Shown here piece by piece: positions 57,220-64,000 of a stretch of 64,000 bases of DNA. The stretch comes from Brachionus manjavacas (taxonomy: Eukaryota; Rotifera; Eurotatoria; Ploima; Brachionidae). The notes beneath the pieces were generated by a model, which was not told the DNA's origin, did not search any database, and worked only from the letters and a program-made list of their open reading frames with translations. The stretch lies in contig JAHQIY010000004.1 in NCBI GenBank assembly GCA_019054805.1, positions 7,758,501 through 7,822,500 on the forward strand, given 5' to 3'. Positions within the stretch are counted from its first letter, which is position 1. Each line of letters starts with the position of its first letter. The position numbers and the translations under genes were made by a program.

Positions 57220-60200
57220 TCAAAGTTTTAAATTTTTCTTTAAGTTTTCTTGAATAGATGCGTTCGCTGCCGAGCTAGAAGTTTTGCTATCTTTTTCTAC
57301 ATAGTTATTAACTAATTCTTTAACTTGCTCAAGTTGTTCTTCAGTGCCGTGCTGTTTTTCAAAATCAAGATATTTTTTAAAAATAAATTTCATTCTTTTA
57401 ACTGTCAAACCAAGTTGAATAATTCTGTTGAAAATAAACCTTTAAAAAATCAAATTAAAACCTTTTAGAATAGTAAAATAATTAAAAAAAAACAACCTTG
57501 CATCTTCATATTTTTCATGTTTGACCAACATGTCAATGTAAACTGACCATATATCAGTGCGATTCGGATATGTGAACAATAAACTGTCATACATAGTCTT
57601 GGCTCTTTCCACGTCACCATATTTAAACTCCAATTGAGCAAATTTATTGACCATGTCAATGTCTTAAATGATTTTATTTTTAATTTTTCATTAATTAGTA
57701 CTTGTTGATATTAGATACAAATCAAACAGTAAAAAGCAGTAAATTCTTTAAAAAATTAGGCTAAGCTTAATGTCTTTTAATTTCTTTTATAAGCATAAAA
57801 TAATGTAAAAAGTTATTTTTTAATCTTTAAGATTAATTAAAAAAAATTAAAAAAAAATCAAATTCAATTAAGTTTTTTGCATTATTTTACGCTCATAATA
57901 AAGCTAAAAATTGAGTAAATTTTGTTTAGCTTAATTTTTTTGAAAAAATTATCTTTTTTGTTTAAACCTGTTTTTTGGGTTTTGTGAAGTTCAGTACAAA
58001 ACAACAGAAAGAATGTAAAAAAATTGAATAACTTTTGTCATAAGGTTTAAAATAAGTTCTGTGAATGTATCATTATGAAACAATCAAAGTTGCATTTGCT
58101 GTCAGAGTCTGATAATGATTTGCAAAATCACTGCAAAATGCATTACGCTCGAACATTCTTAATCATATCAGAATAAATTTCAGAATGTCGTGGACACAGC
58201 CCAAAACCAGACAACCATCTCCAAAGCTGCATCTGCACTTTGCAGATCAAGTCGAGAATAGTGGATTTTTTGTTGCATTCACAGAACTAATTTTAAACTT
58301 TTTGAAAAATAGTTATTTCATTTTGTACTGAATTTACAAAATTTTTTTTTGGAACTTATAAAAGCTAAAATTATTAACATACGGTCTTTTTTATCCAAAC
58401 TATTAAAACTTTTTATTAACAATTTCCTTGCTAATTCGCAATTAGAATTTTTATAATGAAATATGCCATATTTTATCCAAACATCAGTGGACTGACTAAA
58501 TTTTCGCGTCATCTTTATAAAAATGGTCTCGGCTTCTTGAATTTTTGCCGAACGGGCAAAAATTTCCGCCATGTGACAATGAATTTTGTACGAGTCACAA
58601 TTTTGGCATGCCTGGTTAAACGTTTGTTCCAAACTTGTTTGAGTACCATACATATTTTCCAAGTTGAGTAAAGCAACCCAAACATTCAGTCTCTCTTGGT
58701 CTTCGGTGTACAAAATAGTTTTGAGACCTTGCTTGGCTACAGCACGAGCTTTCTCAATTTCGGCCATTTGTAAATAAAAAACAATGTACTTAATCCAAAC
58801 AAATGAGCTATTCGGCTTGGAGGCAATCAATCTTTCGTAGTCATCAGCATTATCCGGCTCTCTATTGGGATCAAAAACTTGTTCTTCTTGCTCATAAATC
58901 AACCTATCGTCAATTACTTTTTCCTTGGCAGGTTTTTCTTTTTTCTTTGGCTCATTTTTGCTGACAGTTTCATTCGAAACTTGGCTAATTATTTCTTCAA
59001 ATTGATCAAAATCAGTCACTTCCCATGGAAACAAAACAGTTTCGCTATCTTTGGTTTCCGATTTGGACTCTGTCGCTGGTGCCTTCACACTAGCAACTAC
59101 TTCGATTTGATCCTTGTCATTTTCTTTGTCCTCGGAATTTTTTTTTCTATCAACTAGCAATTTTTTTTTGACAATAATCGGCTCTTCGTCCGATTTTCTT
59201 TTACGACTTTTTTCGTTCTCCACATTAGTCTCATTCAAAACAGCTATTTCTCTAAGTATCTTTTTTTTATTTCGTTTCGAATTGTCCAAGTCATGAACAA
59301 CCAAAATGTAATCTTGGTTTTGGTCACAGTCGGATTTAATGAGACATTGGATACAATCACCAGTGCTGAAATAGGAGAATTGACTGTTAGATTTTTTCAT
59401 ATCCTGGGCTTCTGTGACAGCGGCAAGTGCATTTCCTGAAACATTCTGGACTTGTTTTTGCCGAACTGTTTTTTCGGTGGCCTCGTAGCTATTATGAATT
59501 TGTACCGGGTCGTTCATGGCCCTAGCAGTGTTTAGTTGAGTAAAGTTATTTTTAAACAGTGGCATAAAGGCAAGGCGGCCAAGTGCATGTGCCTTGAGAC
59601 CCATAATACAGAACCAACTTGACACATAGAGAACCTCGGCTTTGACGCTCTGCTCTTTTTTACAAATTATTTGTCCTCTGTATTTGGTATCGAAATTTTT
59701 GGCATAAGTTTTCACTGCTTTTTTGCCGACCATTAAACAAAATGCTTTGCTTACAGGATCGAAAGCTAGCACCAGTGCTTCCAGCCGCTGGCCCTCAGCA
59801 TACTGTTCGTCCTCATCGGCAAAAGCGTAGCCGATAATTGACGAGTTCTGATCGAAATTGTTCGATTCTAAATCATTTATGAACAAACACTCAGTTTGGC
59901 GTGAAGATTTGTTGAAGTTTTTAACTGCCACTTGAACCACTGAGCCTATCTTGACCATTTTGAAAGCTTTGCTCCAAAATGGTGCACTAGATTCATTTGT
60001 GGAAAAAAAATCAAAAATGAGTCTAGAATTTGCCAGATAAGAGCCAAAGTATTCCAGCATGAATTCAATTTCGGCTGAGTTTTTAATAGATAGGTCATGT
60101 CTTGTCTTGATCAAAGTTGTGAAGCGTTTTTTATCCTCGTACAATTTGCTAATTTTGACCAATATTGACTGACCAATTTTAACGCCATTAACACTACTCG

Positions 60201-62592
60201 ACTTCATTTGATCCAAGTATTTAATTTGTTCATTGGAACAAAATCCATCCAGGCCATGCGGAAGTTGAATGAGCATGCCATTTGGTAGAATTTTTTTTAT
60301 CCATGCGTGATAATACTCATTTGGCTTAAGATCTTGGAAATTTTTTGCCATTTTATTTTTTGATTTTGCATAAAAATCAACCAAAGTCGTCTTTAGAGTC
60401 AAATAATGACAGGCCAAAGATTTTTGGTCATTTATTTTTTTGAATTTTGACACATCACCATACTGAATGATCATAAAATTTTCTATTTTCATCTCTTTTT
60501 TATAATACTCGAATAGAATCTCGTTCAAAGAGTCCAAGTCGGACAAATGATCTTTGTAAATAATTCCATTTTTGTTTCCTTTTGGAAGTTTGACCCGAAA
60601 ATAGTTATCATTCTTGCCTACTTGGACAATAGTGCCAGTCTCGATCAAATCGCCTATCTCATAATCGACCTCGAATTCTTGGCTCTTTTTTTTCGGCACA
60701 TCCTCCATTAATAGACTCAGTTTTAAATGTTGTTTTTCTTTGTTGAAATCGAGTACTTTACACTTAATCAATTGACCAACATAGTATAAATCTTTCAAAT
60801 CCTCGTCAGGCTTAAGACTGGTGCTGATTTCTTGTCGCGGTAGAAGACCCTTGACTTCGTTCAAAAATTGAAGCAAAATTCCGTATTTTTGTATCGAAAT
60901 GACCACTCCGTAAGTTTCCAGGCCTAGGCGAAGATTATCATAAGAATCTATCAGGCTCAATTTAGATTTTATCAAGCTCTTTTTGGCAGTGAGAACACAT
61001 TTTTTTTCCTCTGGGCTCAATTGAATTATTTTGCATTTTATTTCCGAACCGATGCTCATTTTTTTTACCAGCATCGCCTCACTTAGTGGAATGTCTCCGG
61101 TGTGCATTTTCGGTATGAACCCGGTGACAAACTCGCTTATTTTTACAATCACACCACCATTTTGGGAATTAATTTTTTTCACAGTAACACTCAACGTTTG
61201 GCCCACTGCAAGCTCATTGAATGTTAAGTATTTGGATTCTAGAATACTTGGCCGGCACGACAACAAAATCATGTCCTCGATTAAACTGTAATCAAAGATC
61301 CTTGCCTTTACGGCGCTATTTAGCGGAAAATTTTGCTCTAAATCCTCGCGAGACAAATTTTTTACATCTTTTTTTAGCTCTTTTAGCTTGTCTTCAGACG
61401 CGTCTTCATCGTCATCTACTTGGTCATCGCCGATTTGGTCATTTTTTTCAAATAAATGCCTCTTGGGCACAAAGCCCAACACTTGTTTAGAATCAGCGGT
61501 GTTAAATTTTAAAAATAAGCCCTTGTTTGTGTGAGAGTGGACTAGGGCATTGTTGATAACATTGCCAAGCGTGAGACCGTCTTCTTTCAGGAATAGACGC
61601 GCTATCTTTGGAACTTTGGTGGAGTCGATTAAATGCGGCAGCAAGCTCATGTAGATTATTTTCGAGTACGGATTGATGAAAATAATGGTTCCGCTTACAG
61701 CTTCGCCATTATTGAAGAATTTTTTTTCCTCAGTTTCTTTTTTCTTGACCAAACTTGATCGTTTGGAAGTGGGTACATGATTGATGTGCACGTATCCATA
61801 CAGATCATTCGATATGCTCAAGTGAATGCCATTTTTGCTGGTCTTTTCAATGGTGCAGTCCAATTGAGCGCCTGGCAAGTAATTATCAAATTTATATTTT
61901 GATTTTAGAACAAAAAAAGAGGACTCGTTCGAGTCGCACAGTTTCACATTGATGGCTCGCTTGGATTTTTTTGATGTTATCTTGAACAAATTAACTTGGC
62001 CTATTGGGAGACTGAGATTTTGCACTTTGAAAAATCCGGTTAGTTCGGCAATTCCGAGATCTATAGTAAAGCCATGATCCTCTTTGGTTTTAACACTGCC
62101 GCTCAGAATCATGTCGTCCTCAAGACTGGCAAAAGTCAAATTGCTATTTACTTGACTTGGCTCCATGGTCAAATAAAGTTTGTTATTTGTAAAAGATAGA
62201 ACTTTGCATCGGACCAAATCGCCTTTATGGAACAGATCAACAAGGTTCGGAATTTCTGATTTTTTTGGATTGTCACAGTTCTTAATCATATCAGAATAAA
62301 TTTTTGATATGTTGTTAATTTTTACGTGTCCGAAATTTCCCAGACCTGGCAAAGAAACCACCAATTCGCTCGGCAGAATGTCGTGGACACAGCCCAAAAC
62401 CAGACAGCCATCTACAAAGCTCTTTTTTCAGATTAAATTAAAATTTTATCTTGTATTTTTTATGCATCAAAATTTTACTTTGCAGATCAAGTCGGGAACA
62501 GTGGATTTTTTGGTCGTAGCTGCTTTTCCATTTGTGGTTTTGGTGTCCTTTTTTTTATTGACTTCTTTAAACTGTTTTTTTACTTTAAACAT
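57220..62592 (-). CDS. PDCD11: RRP5/PDCD11 ribosome-assembly factor (S1-repeat protein), 4 exons, 1512 aa
   Basis: Exons (minus strand): 62592-62479, 62421-58383, 57662-57497 and 57439-57220; junctions are GT/AG and in phase. After a Lys-rich start, the first S1 module reads LVLGCVHDILPSELVVSLPG, as in human PDCD11. At least nine further S1 modules follow (e.g. LSGSVKTKEDHGFTIDLG and GVVISIQKYGILLQFLNE). A charged nuclear-type linker leads to C-terminal HAT/TPR repeats (FVWIKYIVFYLQMAEIEKAR, KFAQLEFKYGDVERAK, TDIWSVYIDM, KRMKFIFKKYLDFEKQHGT), the best conserved part. RRP5 binds pre-rRNA in the nucleolus and is needed for processing toward both 18S and 5.8S/25-28S rRNA. Human PDCD11 is 1871 aa, so this copy is shorter, probably in S1 modules and linkers. 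The start at 62592 was chosen because the frame upstream is hydrophobic noise. Confidence 0.95.
58150..58275 (-). pseudogene. Partial duplicate of the RRP5 exon 1/exon 2 junction inside RRP5 intron 2
   Basis: The segment repeats 62279-62510 in the same orientation: matching pieces include CAGAATGTCGTGGACACAGC, CCAAAACCAGACA and TTTGCAGATCAAGTCG. Compared with the parent, intron 1 (57 bp) is gone and ten other bases sit at the junction, and about 67 bases of exon 2 are missing at a second point. It cannot encode a normal exon. Confidence 0.85.
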
Positions 62593-62867
62593 TTTTGAAA
62601 TAGAATTTTTTTTGAATATTTCTTTTAGTTTAATTGAACAAAAAATGAACATGTGCTTGTTTTTACTTTTTGCTTGCAATTTGAAAAATGGATGAAAATT
62701 TTTTGTTAATTTTAATGGAGTAATTTTCGGACAATATTTTATGGGTAAAAGGTAAGTTGGGAATGATAAAATAAGCAAGTAATTTATCGTTGTTAAGGAA
62801 ACATTTATTTTTTAAAATTAATTAGATTTTTGTAAAAAAATTTCAGTATTTTAGTCTTTTTAAAGAA
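62593..62867. promoter_or_regulatory. Shared head-to-head promoter region of RRP5 and BBIP1
   Basis: Only 275 bases separate the two start codons, which point away from each other, so both promoters and 5' leaders must lie here or overlap the genes. No TATA box or named motif can be claimed in such AT-rich sequence. Confidence 0.6.
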
Positions 62868-62993
62868 ATGTCTACTGAAAATAATATTTATGAAGTTTTA
62901 CCAAAAATTGGATTCTTGTTTGAAGATGATTCGCCATCTTCGATTGTTTGCAAGCCAAAGTTAATGCCATTAAAAACAGTAACTTTGGAGAAG
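62868..62993 (+). CDS. BBIP1: BBIP1 (BBSome-interacting protein 1), first coding exon, gene continues beyond
   Basis: Forty-two codons end at a strong donor, GAGAAG|GTAAGTG. The peptide has [13 protein letters not shown], then [17 protein letters not shown], matching human BBIP1 (EVLPKQGPLFVED and LCKPKLLPLKSLTLEK). BBIP1 is a tiny subunit of the BBSome, which carries membrane proteins to and from cilia, and has also been linked to tubulin acetylation. The rest (about 30 residues in human) should follow in a second exon. None in the last kilobase fits well; an open stretch after an AG at 63935 does not resemble the family. So the gene is partial in this window. Confidence 0.85.
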
Positions 62994-64000
62994 GTAAGTG
63001 TTTTTTACCTATTTTTGTGAGTGATATCTTTTGCTAATCAAGCAGTCTAAATTTTTTTTTATCTCTTTTACTTACGTCTATTTTATTTTATTGATTTAAT
63101 AAATAAAAAAAACAAATTAAATAGTTTAATTACAGAATAATTTAATTTATTTATTTTTGAATCATCTGATCTTCCACGTTTTTTCTTATTTATAACTTGA
63201 TTATTTTCCAGTTTACTCTTTTTTGTCCACACTGAAATATACAAGGATCTTTGATGACTTTTACTCAGATTGATTGAATTTCAGTAGGCCGTTTTTATCA
63301 TTTCTATCATTACTGCTTTATTTTTTACCAAGTTGGATACCATTTTAAGTGGAATAGCAAATTTTATTACCATTCACTGAAACCATGTTGTATCTGCTTG
63401 CAATGTATCAGTTTTTCTTTTTTCCAATCCAATTATCGCCCTCAAATTCTTGATCAAGGATTTTTTTTGGTATCATCAACGATAAAAATACAGAAAGGAA
63501 AATAACTTTTACCTTTTTCTCTATTTTTCCTTTTAGAATTAGGTTCAAAATATTATTAGGAATTTTTCAATTAAAGACATTCTGTTTTTGAAAACAAAAT
63601 AAATTTGCTTACATATTATAGCTATTTAAAAAATAAAAATATTATACGCGGTTATTTTCTTAGAGAGCTCTAAATGGTTTTGCAAAAGTGAATTAAAAAA
63701 TTAAAAATATTATTTTATAAGACTTATTTTATTAAATGTTCAAAGTATTCGCCATTGATTATTAATAGAATGCTCTATCATCTTAACTCACTGTTTTAAA
63801 TATCTTTTGGAACTCTTCTTGTCAGCTATTGAATTAATGTAATTAAATTTTTTACTCCCATCATCGGGGTTTTTGCCTCTATATATCTTAAGTAAAAGTC
63901 TTAGACAATAATCACTATATTTTTTGTTGTTTAGAATACTCTCTTTCAAAAAATGTCATTGATGCCTGAAAATTTTGTCTGGAAAATGTTTAAAATTTCG
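62994..64000. other. BBIP1 intron or flank, no exon recognised
   Basis: About 1 kb. The minus strand between 63180 and 63480 is somewhat less AT-rich and gives broken coding-like strings (e.g. KRKTDTLQADTTWFQ) with stops, perhaps an old mobile element; the family is not recognised. Confidence 0.35.

Noticed and set aside
58456-62695. Plus-strand frames opposite RRP5, including 62309-62695
   Set aside because: They are shadows of the RRP5 exons and intron 1, low-complexity and Phe-rich, with no splice or domain support.
63935-64000. Open stretch after an AG as BBIP1 exon 2
   Set aside because: It is in phase but does not resemble the conserved BBIP1 C-terminus, and the window ends before it can be judged.

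Overview
This window is nuclear DNA from an invertebrate animal. It is very AT-rich, its genes are interrupted mostly by introns of about 45-60 bp (a few of 0.7-10 kb), and the recognisable proteins are animal or general eukaryotic ones: the XMAP215/CKAP5 microtubule polymerase, a KChIP-type potassium-channel-interacting protein, the spliceosomal protein SmG, a heme-dependent soluble guanylate cyclase (sGC), the ribosome-assembly factor RRP5/PDCD11 and the BBSome subunit BBIP1. Compactness, base composition and transposon content would suit a rotifer or another AT-rich lophotrochozoan, but that is a guess. I rebuilt the exon joins by hand from GT/AG sites, reading phase and remembered family sequences.

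Layout. 1-940 is a 98-bp satellite array running off the left edge. 5618-7747 (-) is a single-exon divergent GPCR with very large loops. 11096-12045 is a transposon remnant with long inverted repeats around a SWIM zinc-finger fragment. 12621-22061 (-) is CKAP5 in seven exons (predicted 2167 aa), with a 4.7-kb central exon; its 1.5-kb intron 5 holds a MITE and a poly-A retroposon tail. 22.1-28.7 kb is a gene desert. 28749-41130 (+) is the KChIP gene: four shared exons at 40.36-41.13 kb preceded by at least seven candidate alternative first exons spread over 11.5 kb, all ending in the same splice phase.

42675-42992 (-) is a small secreted Tyr-rich protein. 43431-43776 (+) is SmG. 46084-53198 (+) is an sGC subunit in 13 exons (633 aa); intron 4 carries a dead LINE fragment, and intron 12 carries a Tigger/pogo element with a hAT element inserted inside it. 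53303-54817 (-) is a proline-rich protein of unknown function, convergent with the sGC. 55457-56503 is a decayed MULE transposase fragment. 57220-62592 (-) is RRP5/PDCD11 in four exons (1512 aa), whose intron 2 contains a broken duplicate of its own exon 1/exon 2 junction. 62868 onward (+) is the first exon of BBIP1, head to head with RRP5.

The genes do not form a pathway. The most interesting points are the KChIP first-exon array (many N-termini on one calcium-sensing core), and the sGC, whose heme pocket has Tyr at the position equivalent to Ile145 of human beta1, a change linked to oxygen binding, while its cyclase domain lacks a key metal-binding Asp.
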